Positions 8,910 through 16,742 are shown, numbered from the stretch's first letter. The stretch is DNA of 54,992 nucleotides from Verrucomicrobiaceae bacterium E54 (GCA_022548915.1 JAKZES010000036.1:1-54992), one strand, 5' to 3'. Numbers and translations: made by a program. The notes: generated by a model from the letters alone, not told the origin.

Positions 8910-9620
8910 ATGAAAAATAAAGCATTGTTAGCAGCAGGAATTGCAGGATTAATGGCAGCAGGATCATCTAAAGGAGCTACTGTTGCGAGTAGCGCTTTTC
9001 AGAGTGCGGGCTCAACCAATATCGATACATACATTACAAATAATGATAATGCAATCTATAATTCAGCAACTTTTGATCTTGTTGGAACTTATGGTAATCT
9101 ACTGCAAGCAATTAAAGATAATAATCCTACATATGCTGGACTCGGATTAAATGATATCGCAAGTAATATCGGAACTACAATTCGTTCAAATCCAACTGGT
9201 GAAGTTAATAATGGATGGACTTCTGCATATGATATTGCAACTGGGAAGGTTACTTTGGCCCATATTAATGGAATCCCAGGTCTATCATACGATCAATGGA
9301 ACTCTGCCGTCGCAAATAACGACATGATGGCACTCACTTTCAACTTTGGCAACATGCTCGACTTCAACGATAACGGTGTCACAGACTTCACCGAACTCCT
9401 CCAACCAACAGGCACAACATATACTAATGGTTTTCGAGGAATTGAAGGTGGATTACAATATGGTGGAGATACACCAATGTTTGAATTGGCGAACATTCCT
9501 GAACCATCATCTGCATTACTAGTAGGAATTGGTGGACTAGGACTCGCTATGCGACGACGACGTGAATTTCGCTCCGCGTTTCCTTCCGTGAGCAAGGGGA
9601 GCGGGATACGAGCCGCGTAG
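8910..9620 (+). CDS. PEP-CTERM sorting-domain protein with mosaic, AT-rich codon use
   Basis: This 236-residue exported protein starts at ATG 8910 with the signal peptide MKNKALLAAGIAGLMAAGSS. The C-terminal sorting signal is IPEPSSALLVGIGGLGLAMR followed by RRRR. PEP-CTERM signals are recognised by exosortase in bacteria that make exopolysaccharide; no exosortase gene is in the window. Residues around DFNDNGVTDFTE resemble a calcium-binding EF-hand/dockerin loop. The reading frame continues ~16 residues past the Arg cluster, which is unusual because the tag normally ends the protein. Codon use is sharply AT-rich at ~8910-9290 and 9420-9560, but GC-rich between them and at the extreme 3' end. 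This points to foreign origin or patchwork recombination. Confidence 0.8.
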   Translation: MKNKALLAAGIAGLMAAGSSKGATVASSAFQSAGSTNIDTYITNNDNAIYNSATFDLVGTYGNLLQAIKDNNPTYAGLGLNDIASNIGTTIRSNPTGEVNNGWTSAYDIATGKVTLAHINGIPGLSYDQWNSAVANNDMMALTFNFGNMLDFNDNGVTDFTELLQPTGTTYTNGFRGIEGGLQYGGDTPMFELANIPEPSSALLVGIGGLGLAMRRRREFRSAFPSVSKGSGIRAA

Positions 9621-9745
9621 GCCCCAGATTCCGCAGGTTTCCTTCCGTGCTCCGGGTTCCAGGCGTGGGGTGATTTCGATTTCCATCCGGGACTTTTTGA
9701 TAAGCTCTGGATTGTCAATATCCCCGGTTCTGACATCCTCTTCCC

Positions 9746-10123
9746 ATGTCAACGACGCATGAATTGACGATCCAGTTCCCCACGGGCCTCGAACCTGGTG
9801 AAGAACTCCTGCAAATCGCCCGCGAAGGAGCGGAGCGGGCCCTGCGCGAGGCGGCGGACCTGCAAGCCAAGGTCAGGGACCTCCAGGAACTCGGGATCGA
9901 CATCACCCTTGCCGAGTTGCTGCGCAAACGCCGCGGAGCCTCCCCCAAGGCCGCATCGTCCGCCACCCGCCGCACCCGGCTGACGCCTGCTGAGAAGGAC
10001 GAGATCCTCGCCGCACTGAAGTCCGGCACCCCGGCCACCGCACTCGCCGAGCGCCACGGCCGTTCGCTCGGCACCATCATGAACCTCAAGCGCCAGGCTG
10101 GCCTCACCCGCCCACGCAGGTGA
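9746..10123 (+). CDS. Small protein with C-terminal helix-turn-helix
   Basis: This 125-residue protein starts at ATG 9746. Residues ~15-60 form a predicted charged helix (EELLQIAREGAERALREAAD), probably for oligomerisation. The C-terminus (KDEILAALKSGTPATALAER, HGRSLGTIMNLKRQAGLTRP) reads as a helix-turn-helix of the 'putative transposase/Hin-like' type. The specific role is unknown; it could bind DNA as a regulator or be a remnant of a mobile-element protein. A diverged 3' fragment of a paralogue lies at 11762-11884, so the gene has duplicated locally. It sits alone inside the accessory island. Confidence 0.6.
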   Translation: MSTTHELTIQFPTGLEPGEELLQIAREGAERALREAADLQAKVRDLQELGIDITLAELLRKRRGASPKAASSATRRTRLTPAEKDEILAALKSGTPATALAERHGRSLGTIMNLKRQAGLTRPRR

Positions 10124-10279
10124 AGGGATGACGGACACTCCCCTGGCACTCCGAAGCTCACAGAGCGAAGGCGGCTGTCGATCTTCATCCATCCCGGACA
10201 AGTGCCCTATTTCTCACCCCTTTCCGGCCGAACCACCCGCACCTTGACGCCACCCGCGAGAACATGTATTCGTTTTTGT

Positions 10280-10522
10280 ATGACAAAGGTTTTGACAGTC
10301 CGGATCGACCCGGCGCTGCTTGAGAAGGCAGAGGCACGGGCGGCTCGGCTTGGGCTGGATCGGGCAAAGTATGTGCGCACGCTCATCGAAGAAGACCTCG
10401 CCGCCGGTGACGAGCCGTCCGGTCCGGGCTTCGCATCATCCGACTTGGCGGGCATCTACGAGGGCACCGGCAAGGCGGCCACCAACGATGAAGCCCGCGC
10501 ACGCCTGCGCCGACGGCGGTGA
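10280..10522 (+). CDS. RHH-type antitoxin of a PIN toxin module
   Basis: This 80-residue protein starts at ATG 10280. The N-terminal strand MTKVLTVRIDPALLEKAEAR and the following helices (LGLDRAKYVRTLIEEDL) fit a ribbon-helix-helix DNA-binding domain. The C-terminal tail (SSDLAGIYEGTGKAATNDEA) resembles toxin-binding segments of such antitoxins. Its TGA overlaps the GTG start of the PIN toxin (10519), the usual coupling for vapBC-like pairs. It probably neutralises the toxin and represses the shared promoter. An AT-rich patch just upstream (10262-10285) may contain that promoter. Confidence 0.78.
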   Translation: MTKVLTVRIDPALLEKAEARAARLGLDRAKYVRTLIEEDLAAGDEPSGPGFASSDLAGIYEGTGKAATNDEARARLRRRR

Positions 10523-10929
10523 AGGAGATCGCCGACACCGGGCTGATCGTCGCGCTGCTGTTCCGCAACGATCCGTTTCATGCGTGGGCCCAAGAGGCCT
10601 TCCGCAAGCATGCGCCCTTCCTCACCTGCGATCCGGTCCTCACCGAAGCGGCGAGTTTCTGCCCCGACCCGGTCGCGGTGCTGAAACTCGTGACCCGCGG
10701 GGACCTGATCCTCGATCCCGATTTCTCGCTCGACGAGGAAGCATCGCACCTCGCGTCGTTGGCAGCCAAATATGCCGATCGTCCGATGGATCTCGCCGAC
10801 GCCTGTCTGGTCCGCATGAGCGAGCGGCATCCGAGATGCCGCATCTGGACGGTGGATCGCAACGACTTCGCCACCTACCGCCGCCTGGGGCGCCGCGCGA
10901 TCCCCTGCGAGTTCCCTCCAGCGGGCTGA
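10519..10929 (+). CDS. PIN-domain ribonuclease toxin (VapC-like)
   Basis: This 136-residue protein starts at GTG 10519 within the GTGA overlap with its antitoxin. The four acidic PIN residues can be placed: D6 (IADTG), E43 (LTEAAS), D94 (DLADACLV) and D113 (TVDRNDF). All are present, so the toxin appears intact. PIN toxins cleave specific RNAs; the target is unknown. With the RHH partner it forms a complete type II toxin-antitoxin module inside the island between pta and glmM. Confidence 0.85.
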   Translation: MKEIADTGLIVALLFRNDPFHAWAQEAFRKHAPFLTCDPVLTEAASFCPDPVAVLKLVTRGDLILDPDFSLDEEASHLASLAAKYADRPMDLADACLVRMSERHPRCRIWTVDRNDFATYRRLGRRAIPCEFPPAG

Positions 10930-11030
10930 CGGGGCACCAGGACCAGCGGTGATGAAACCGGCACGGCTGCTCATCCGCCCCCGCCCACCTCATCGCCGGG
11001 GCGCACATCGGCGGCTGATCCCGTCAGATT

Positions 11031-11393
11031 TCACGACGACGACGCCTCACGGACGATGGCAGGATGTTTGGCGGCGATCTTCAGGAGCGTACGGGCGGCA
11101 CCGCTCGGCCGGATGGTTCCCCGTTCCCATTTGCGAACCGTGCCCAGGGAAACGCCGAGCATGCGGGCGAACGCTTCCTGGGTGAGGTTGATTTCCCGGC
11201 GGATCCTGGCGGCCTCGGTTTTCGCTTCCCACGCGCGGGCCTGGGAGGTCCGGTATGCTTCCGGGTCGAGGGCCTTGCGCTCCACGCTGCCATCCGGGCG
11301 CTTGGTGACCTTCCAGACGCGGCCCGCTTGGATTTCCCCGCGCTCCATGGCCAGGGCTTCACGCTCGAGGGTTTCGATTTCACGCTTTTTCAT
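11031..11393 (-). CDS. XRE-family antitoxin (HigA-like)
   Basis: This 120-residue protein starts at ATG 11393. The N-terminal half is a charged helix (MKKREIETLEREALAMERGE). The C-terminal half contains a Cro/CI-type helix-turn-helix: LTQEAFARMLGVSLGTVRKW then ERGTIRPSGAARTLLKI. Its start overlaps the stop of the upstream toxin gene (11390-11393), so the order is toxin first, antitoxin second, as in higBA systems. It probably autoregulates the pair and blocks the RelE-like toxin. Confidence 0.82.
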   Translation of the reverse strand: MKKREIETLEREALAMERGEIQAGRVWKVTKRPDGSVERKALDPEAYRTSQARAWEAKTEAARIRREINLTQEAFARMLGVSLGTVRKWERGTIRPSGAARTLLKIAAKHPAIVREASSS

Positions 11394-11698
11394 GGGTCCA
11401 GTTCGGTTTGGATTTGCTGAATTTCGGTCTTGGAGAGATTGGATTGATCCGATTTCTCGTAGATTCGGCAGAACTGGATTTTCTCCGGCTCCACATACCA
11501 ATAGTAGATCACGCGCGAACCGCCTCGTTTGCCCTTCCCGCCGGTGGCCACACGGATTTTCCGCAAGCCCCTGGAACCCGGAATCAGATCGCCCGCATCC
11601 GGCCTGTCGATCAGGAGGTCTTGCAGTTCGAAATAATCCTGCTCGCGGAGGATTTGCTGCACGGCCTTCGTGAACGAGGGCGATTCGCTGAAGATCAC
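11390..11698 (-). CDS. RelE/HigB-like toxin
   Basis: The most likely start is GTG 11698 (VIFSESPSFTKAVQQIL), giving 102 residues, normal for this family; an ATG 17 codons upstream is the alternative. Features of RelE-fold toxins of this subgroup are LIDRPDAGDLIPGSRGLRKI, GGKGKRGGSRVIYYWY and IQFCRIYEKSDQSNLSKTEI. The terminal KSD(Q)xxLS motif is typical of HigB-2-type toxins. These cut mRNA on the ribosome. The gene is coupled to the XRE antitoxin by an ATGA overlap and appears intact. Its upstream side abuts the broken helix-turn-helix gene at 11762. Confidence 0.82.
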   Translation of the reverse strand: MIFSESPSFTKAVQQILREQDYFELQDLLIDRPDAGDLIPGSRGLRKIRVATGGKGKRGGSRVIYYWYVEPEKIQFCRIYEKSDQSNLSKTEIQQIQTELDP

Positions 11699-11761
11699 AC
11701 CGGGCAATCTGCCCACGGAGCCAGGACGCCGCAATGCAAAAGTGAGCAATAAGGGTATTTA

Positions 11762-11884
11762 GCCTTCATCGCCGAGCTCAAGGCCGGCACCCCCGCCACC
11801 GACCTCGCCGAGGGCCACGGCCGCTCGCTGGGCAACATCATGAACCTCAGGCGCCGGGCCGGCCTCACCCGCCCGCGCAAGTGA
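11762..11884 (+). pseudogene. 3' fragment of a paralogue of the 9746 HTH gene
   Basis: A frame beginning around 11762 reads FIAELKAGTPATDLAEGHGR then SLGNIMNLRRRAGLTRPRK and a stop. This is close to the C-terminal 40 residues of the protein at 9746-10123 (LKSGTPATALAERHGRSLG). The 5' two-thirds is missing, and an in-frame stop (TAG at 11759-11761) lies directly upstream. The break coincides with the promoter side of the RelE/XRE toxin-antitoxin pair, which suggests that insertion of that pair removed the rest. Confidence 0.75.
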
Positions 11885-11900
11885 AGCGCAGGGCTCAAAG

Positions 11901-11952
11901 TGGCTGCGGCGGCCCGCCGCAGGCCGTGGTGGCGGCGGCCCGCCGCCTCTTC
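11901..11952 (+). repeat. 52-bp GC-rich double-hairpin repeat, copy B
   Basis: This is the second copy of the repeat at 7993-8044, same orientation, identical except one base. It carries the two tandem palindromes centred on GGCCC. It closes the accessory island on the glmM side, 17 bp after the broken helix-turn-helix gene. Confidence 0.85.
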
Positions 11953-12035
11953 GCGACGGGATGTGCGGCGGCTGTTCATCAATTCGGGGGAGGTCGATGG
12001 CATCACGCGCTCTGTCCCTGTCCGGGTGGCTTGAA

Positions 12036-12055
12036 TGTTCACTTCTTTGTGAACA
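12036..12055. promoter_or_regulatory. Palindromic operator-like site 1 upstream of glmM
   Basis: The palindrome TGTTCAC-N6-GTGAACA begins at 12036. An identical 20-bp site lies at 12109-12128, with centres 73 bp apart, close to seven DNA turns. Two identical near-perfect dyads on one face of the helix just before a gene suggest a repressor or activator pair that could loop. Neither position suits a terminator, because no U-tract follows. Confidence 0.5.
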
Positions 12056-12108
12056 AAATCACTCAAGCACCTTTTACGACCTCCTCCTGAACCCCTTTTT
12101 GAGTTGAT

Positions 12109-12128
12109 TGTTCACTTCTTTGTGAACA
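12109..12128. promoter_or_regulatory. Palindromic operator-like site 2 upstream of glmM
   Basis: The palindrome TGTTCAC-TTCTTT-GTGAACA ends 11 bp before the glmM start codon. It is the proximal copy of the pair described at 12036. Its position overlaps where a ribosome binding site would be, so protein binding or an RNA hairpin here could block expression. Confidence 0.5.
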
Positions 12129-12139
12129 CTCTCATATCC

Positions 12140-13492
12140 ATGAAGCTTTTCGGAACGGACGGCATTCGTGGCCGGGCCAATGAATTCCCGATCACCCCTG
12201 AGGTGTCGCTCAGTGTCGGTCAGGCGGTCGCCACGGTCCTCCGCAACAGCGACCCCCGCCGCAACCGGGTGGTGGTCGGCAAGGACACCCGGATCTCCGG
12301 CTACATGTTGGAGACCGCGCTCACCGCCGGCCTCGTTTCCTCGGGCATGGATGTTTATCTGCCCGGCCCCCTCCCCACCCCGGCGATCGCCCACCTGACC
12401 AAGTCGATGGGCTGTGCCGCCGGCATCATGCTCACCGCCTCCCACAACCCCTTCGAGGACAACGGCCTCAAGATCTTCGGGCCGGATGGCTTCAAGCTGA
12501 ACGACGAACTCGAAGCGAAGATCGAGGGTCACATTCTGGGCGAGGAGGGCGAGACCCACACCGTCCCCCCCTCCGAGATCGGCAAGGCCTACCGCATCGA
12601 CGATGCCCGCGGGCGCTACATCGAGTATGCCAAGCAGACGGCGGACAACATCCCGCTGCACGGACTGAAGATCGTGGTCGACTGCGGAAACGGGGCCGCC
12701 TGGTTCATTGCCCCGCTCATTTTCCGTGAACTGGGTGCCGAGGTCATCAAGACCGGCTGCACCCCGGATGGCCTGAACATCAACGACGACTGCGGTGCGC
12801 TCCATCCCGAGCACGCCGGCGAACTCGTCCGGGCCCACGGCGCCGACCTGGGCATCTCCTTCGATGGCGACGCCGACCGCGTGATCTTCACCGATGCCAG
12901 CGGCACGCCGGTCTCGGGCGACCGCATCCTCGCGCTCAGCGCCCTCGCCCTCAAGGAACAGGGCCGCCTCCGCGGCAACACCATCGCGGTCACCGTGATG
13001 AGCAACCTGGGCCTCCACGACGCCATGAAACAGCACGGAATCAAGGTGCTGACGACCGCGGTCGGGGATCGAAACGTGATCGAGGCGCTTCGTGCCAACA
13101 ACCATTCCTTTGGAGGCGAGAACTCCGGGCACCTGATCTTCGCCGACCATGCCACCACCGGCGACGGCATCCTCTCGGCCCTGCAGGTGCTCGCCATGAT
13201 GAAGCGTCGGGACGCGACACTGGCCGAACTGGCAAACTGCATGACCGAGTTCCCGCAGAAACTCGTGAATCTCCCGGTGAGTTCGAAGCCTCCCTTGGAA
13301 ACGCTGCCGGAATTATCCAGGACCATCGCCGATGCCGAGGCTGCCTTTGGCAACTCCGGGCGGCAGTTGATCCGCTACTCGGGCACCGAGAACAAGATCC
13401 GGATTCTGGTCGAGCACCGGGAGGAAAAGGTGGTCGAGGAATGGACCGGCCGCTTCATCCGCGCCGTGCAGAACGAACTTGGAGCCGCCTGA
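12140..13492 (+). CDS. glmM: Phosphoglucosamine mutase
   Basis: This 450-residue enzyme starts at ATG 12140 (MKLFGTDGIRGRAN). Motifs of the alpha-D-phosphohexomutase family appear in order. The catalytic serine loop is GIMLTASHNPFEDNG, with S101 as the phosphorylated residue. The metal loop is DLGISFDGDADRV. The sugar-binding loop is GGENSGH, and the phosphate-binding loop is LIRYSGTENKIRILVEH. It converts glucosamine 6-phosphate to glucosamine 1-phosphate on the route to UDP-GlcNAc. It heads a cluster with a GlmU-like acetyltransferase and glmS. No Shine-Dalgarno sequence is visible; twin palindromes lie directly upstream. Confidence 0.96.
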   Translation: MKLFGTDGIRGRANEFPITPEVSLSVGQAVATVLRNSDPRRNRVVVGKDTRISGYMLETALTAGLVSSGMDVYLPGPLPTPAIAHLTKSMGCAAGIMLTASHNPFEDNGLKIFGPDGFKLNDELEAKIEGHILGEEGETHTVPPSEIGKAYRIDDARGRYIEYAKQTADNIPLHGLKIVVDCGNGAAWFIAPLIFRELGAEVIKTGCTPDGLNINDDCGALHPEHAGELVRAHGADLGISFDGDADRVIFTDASGTPVSGDRILALSALALKEQGRLRGNTIAVTVMSNLGLHDAMKQHGIKVLTTAVGDRNVIEALRANNHSFGGENSGHLIFADHATTGDGILSALQVLAMMKRRDATLAELANCMTEFPQKLVNLPVSSKPPLETLPELSRTIADAEAAFGNSGRQLIRYSGTENKIRILVEHREEKVVEEWTGRFIRAVQNELGAA

Positions 13493-13615
13493 GCCACAGC
13501 CAAAAACTGCTCCACCGAGATGTTTCGCATGATGAATGGGATGGAAGTGCATGATTGTCGCAACGGGTTTCACCGGCGCTCATGGGTTGGAGTCTTGGAA
13601 CGGCGACAGCGGATG

Positions 13616-13685
13616 TGGCCGGGGCTTCCAGCCCCGTCGCCATTCCTCGAACTGGATGCGGCGACGGGCCTGGAAGGCCCGGCCA
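13616..13685. repeat. 70-bp imperfect palindrome
   Basis: The left arm starts TGGCCGGGGCTTCCAG at 13616 and the right arm ends CTGGAAGGCCCGGCCA at 13685. Together they form arms of about 25 bp with a few mismatches around an 18-nt loop. The element occupies the 279-bp gap between glmM and the acetyltransferase gene, in which I see no other feature. It could be a dispersed repeat or an attenuating hairpin. Confidence 0.7.
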
Positions 13686-13771
13686 CGGCCACCGCGGCAT
13701 GACCGGTTTCATCGTTCCCTCCCTTCCATTGCATCGAGCAAGCATCCCCGGAAATCCCACCTCCTGAAACC

Positions 13772-14581
13772 ATGCCCGTCTTCGACACACGATCCATCCG
13801 CGACTTTCCCATCGGCAATATCCCGCTGCGCGACCATCACGCGACCCTCCCCAAGGACTGCTCCATTCATCCGGAGGCGTGGATCGACGCTCGGGATCTG
13901 GCGGCCCTGGCCGATCAAGGCGAAGGATCCCTCATCGACGAATCCGGGCTTCCTCTCGCCTGGTTCAGTGAAAGCCCTGCCTCGGGCCCGGCCCTTCAGG
14001 CATCGAATTCCTTCGTCATCCGGCACCCGTGGGACCTGCTCCGTGCCAACGAACTCCACGTCTCACTCCTCGCCGAAAGCTGGATCCCGGCTGACCTGAG
14101 CCCCTTGGTCTCCATCGACGGCTGCGTCCGCATCGGCGAGGGGACCAAGCTGCTTCCCGGAGTGGTCATCGAGGGCAACGTGGTCATCGGCGCGAACTGC
14201 AAGATCGGCCCCAACTGCTATCTTCGTGGCAATACGTCCATCGGCGACCACTGCCACGTGGGCAACGCCGTCGAGATCAAGAACTCCATCCTGCTTTCCC
14301 ACACCAATGTCGGCCACCTGTCCTACGTCGGAGACTCGGTGCTCGGCGAGAAGGTCAATTTCGGAGCCGGCACCATGACCTCCAACCTCCGCCACGACGG
14401 CAGGAACCACCGCACGATGGTCGGCGAAACCCTCGTCGATACCGGACGCCGGAAATTCGGCTGCATCGTGGGCGACGGCGTGCATACCGGCATCAACACC
14501 TCCATCTACCCCGGCCGGAAACTCTTCCCCGGCACCTCCACCCTGCCCGGCGAGATCGTCCGCCGCGACGTGCATGCCTGA
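13772..14581 (+). CDS. GlmU-like hexapeptide-repeat acetyltransferase (no uridylyltransferase domain)
   Basis: This 269-residue protein starts at ATG 13772. Residues ~110-260 form a left-handed beta-helix of hexapeptide repeats: RIGEGTKLLPGVVIEGNVVI, KIGPNCYLRGNTSIGDHCHV, then NVGHLSYVGDSVLGEKVNFG. This resembles the C-terminal half of GlmU and related UDP-sugar acyltransferases. The conserved GAGTMTSNLRHDG matches the GlmU 'NFGAGT...N.DG' active-site region. The N-terminal ~105 residues are not a nucleotidyltransferase domain. Sitting between glmM and glmS, it very probably acetylates glucosamine 1-phosphate or a nucleotide sugar; a separate uridylyltransferase would then be needed. Confidence 0.78.
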   Translation: MPVFDTRSIRDFPIGNIPLRDHHATLPKDCSIHPEAWIDARDLAALADQGEGSLIDESGLPLAWFSESPASGPALQASNSFVIRHPWDLLRANELHVSLLAESWIPADLSPLVSIDGCVRIGEGTKLLPGVVIEGNVVIGANCKIGPNCYLRGNTSIGDHCHVGNAVEIKNSILLSHTNVGHLSYVGDSVLGEKVNFGAGTMTSNLRHDGRNHRTMVGETLVDTGRRKFGCIVGDGVHTGINTSIYPGRKLFPGTSTLPGEIVRRDVHA

Positions 14582-14639
14582 TCTCCGGGCGCGCAGGACT
14601 CTTGCTTGGAACTTCGAACTTCTTACTTGGAACTTCAGC

Positions 14640-16481
14640 ATGTGCGGCATCGTCGGTTACATCGGAAAATCATCGGCCCCCGAGGCGCTGGTCCGCGGCC
14701 TGCGCCGCCTCGAGTATCGCGGCTACGACTCGGCCGGAATGGCGGTGCTCGAAAACGGCTCGTTGATCGTCAGCAAGGCCGCGGGCAAGGTCGCGTCACT
14801 CGACGAGAAGGCCCGCTCCGAATGGCCGGAAGACCGCTTCCAAAATTCGCGCATCGGGATCGCCCACACACGCTGGGCGACGCACGGCCCGCCCACCGAA
14901 ATCAATGCCCACCCCCATCTCGACCGGAGCGGCGGCATCGCCCTGGTCCACAATGGAATCATCGAGAACTACCGCGCCCTGCGCGCCCGGCTCGAGTCGC
15001 AGGGCCACGAGTTTCTTTCGGAAACCGACACCGAAGTGCTCGCCCACCTGATCGGCGCGTGCGACCAGGGAAACCTGTTTCAGGCGGTGTGCGACGCACT
15101 CCACCAGGTCGAGGGCACCTTCGGCATCGCCGCCATTTCGGCCGACGAGCCCGACCGCATCATCACGGCCCGCCGCGGCAGCCCGATCGTGATCGGCATC
15201 GGCGACGACGAGACCATCATCGGCTCGGATGCCGCCGCCATCATCTCGCACACCCGGCAGGTGATCTACCTGGAGGACAACGACATCGCGGTGGTCACGG
15301 CGGAAGGCGTCGAGATCCGCGACCTCGACCGGGTCCCGGTCACGCGCGAAGTCGCCGAGCTCGGATTCGACGCCGAAGCCGCGGAGAAGGGCGGCTACGA
15401 GCATTTCATGCTCAAGGAGATCCACGAGCAGCCCGATTCCCTGCGCAACGCCATTCGTGGCCGTCTCGACTTCAATCTGGGTTCGTCCGTGCTTTCGGGC
15501 ATGGGCACCTCGGCCCGCGAACTCGCCGAGATCCAGCGCGCCGTGCTGCTCGGCTGCGGCACCTCGCTGCACGCCGGACTGGTGGGCGAGTATGCCTTCG
15601 AGGACCTCGCCGACATCCACGCCGAGGTCCAGCAGGCAGCCGAGTTCCGCTATCGCAATCCCCTGATCACCCGCAGCGACCTCGTGGTCGCCATTTCCCA
15701 GTCGGGCGAAACCGCCGACACCCTGGCCGCCGTGCGCGAAGCCAACCAGAAGGGAGCCTTCGTCATGGGTCTGTGCAACGTGGTCGGATCCACCATCGCC
15801 CGCGAAACGGGTCGCGGCGTGTATCTCCACGCCGGTCCCGAGATTTCCGTGGCCTCAACCAAGGCCTTCACCTGTCAGGTGGCCGTGTTGCTGATGATGG
15901 CGCTCAAGCTGGGGCGCGGAAGGCGCTTGTCACGTGATGAAGGGGTGCGCCTCGCGCGCGAGATCGAGCGGATCCCCGAGCTGGTCGAGCGGACGATCCG
16001 ACAGAATGAGGCGATCGCGGCACTCGCCGGCCGCTACGCCGAACACGAGAACGCCTTCTTCATCGGTCGGGGCTACATGTATCCGGTCGCGCTCGAGGGC
16101 GCCCTCAAGCTCAAGGAAATCTCCTACATCCATGCCGAGGGCTACCATGCCGCCGAGCTCAAGCACGGACCCATCGCGCTGCTTGAGCAGGGCACGCCGG
16201 TCGTGGCCCTCGCCAATGACATCCCCGGCAAGGACAAGACTCTCGGCAACATCGAGGAATGCCGCGCGCGCGGCGCCCGCATCCTCGGTGTGATCACCGA
16301 GGGCGATGAAGATGCCCGCGGCTTTGTCCACGACGCGATCGCGGTCCCCGCCTGCCACCCGCTGGTGGCGACCATTCCCTCGGCGGTCGCCCTCCAGCTC
16401 TTTTCCTACCATGTCGCCCGCCACCGCGGCTGCGAGATCGACCAGCCCCGCAACCTCGCCAAGTCGGTGACCGTCGAGTAG
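14640..16481 (+). CDS. glmS: Glutamine-fructose-6-phosphate aminotransferase
   Basis: The 613-residue enzyme starts at ATG 14640, so that Cys2 (MCGIVGYIG) becomes the N-terminal nucleophile of the glutaminase domain after Met removal. Glutaminase motifs are RGYDSAGMAV, GIAHTRWATHGPPTEINAHP and LVHNGIIENY. Two SIS isomerase domains follow: LLGCGTSLHAG, ISQSGETADTLAAVREA, STKAFTCQVA, FIGRGYMYPVALEGALKLKE and HAEGYHAAELKHGPIALLE. The C-terminus ends QPRNLAKSVTVE. It makes glucosamine 6-phosphate, the substrate of the adjacent GlmM. The leader before the start contains two direct copies of CTTGGAACTTC. Confidence 0.97.
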   Translation: MCGIVGYIGKSSAPEALVRGLRRLEYRGYDSAGMAVLENGSLIVSKAAGKVASLDEKARSEWPEDRFQNSRIGIAHTRWATHGPPTEINAHPHLDRSGGIALVHNGIIENYRALRARLESQGHEFLSETDTEVLAHLIGACDQGNLFQAVCDALHQVEGTFGIAAISADEPDRIITARRGSPIVIGIGDDETIIGSDAAAIISHTRQVIYLEDNDIAVVTAEGVEIRDLDRVPVTREVAELGFDAEAAEKGGYEHFMLKEIHEQPDSLRNAIRGRLDFNLGSSVLSGMGTSARELAEIQRAVLLGCGTSLHAGLVGEYAFEDLADIHAEVQQAAEFRYRNPLITRSDLVVAISQSGETADTLAAVREANQKGAFVMGLCNVVGSTIARETGRGVYLHAGPEISVASTKAFTCQVAVLLMMALKLGRGRRLSRDEGVRLAREIERIPELVERTIRQNEAIAALAGRYAEHENAFFIGRGYMYPVALEGALKLKEISYIHAEGYHAAELKHGPIALLEQGTPVVALANDIPGKDKTLGNIEECRARGARILGVITEGDEDARGFVHDAIAVPACHPLVATIPSAVALQLFSYHVARHRGCEIDQPRNLAKSVTVE

Positions 16482-16500
16482 TGCTGTCTGGAAACGGAAA

Positions 16501-16624
16501 TCCCCGGATGCTGCCGGGGGTCGGCCGCATCCGGGGACTCGGTTGGGGGGAATGAAAATGCCGCCGCGGGAAGTATGGTTTGTTTTCCGGGGGGATGTGG
16601 GGGGAAGGGTTTCCCGCGACGGCA
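16501..16624. terminator. Hairpins after glmS
   Basis: A strong stem (TCCCCGGATGC at 16501-16511 with GCATCCGGGGA at 16527-16537) lies 20 bp after the glmS stop. A second inverted repeat pairs 16559-16572 with 16611-16624 (TGCCGCCGCGGGAA / TTCCCGCGACGGCA, one mismatch). Neither has a U-tract, so intrinsic termination is uncertain. The second could instead be part of the thyA leader. Confidence 0.5.
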
Positions 16625-16742
16625 GGGGCACCATAGCCCGAAACTCCGGACCGCCTACCCCATGATCACGTAATCACAGATGATTTGCATCAACGCCGCC
16701 GGGATTGCTTGTCCGGAGTCCCCGATGGTCCAGACTTCCGCC

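Noticed and set aside
12036-12128. Twin palindromes as target-site duplications of an inserted element
   Set aside because: The 53 bp between them hold no mobile gene, and each copy is a perfect dyad, which favours protein-binding sites.
14582-14639. glmS ribozyme or riboswitch in the glmS leader
   Set aside because: Only 58 bp separate the genes, too short for the ribozyme core, and the sequence is simple repeats.
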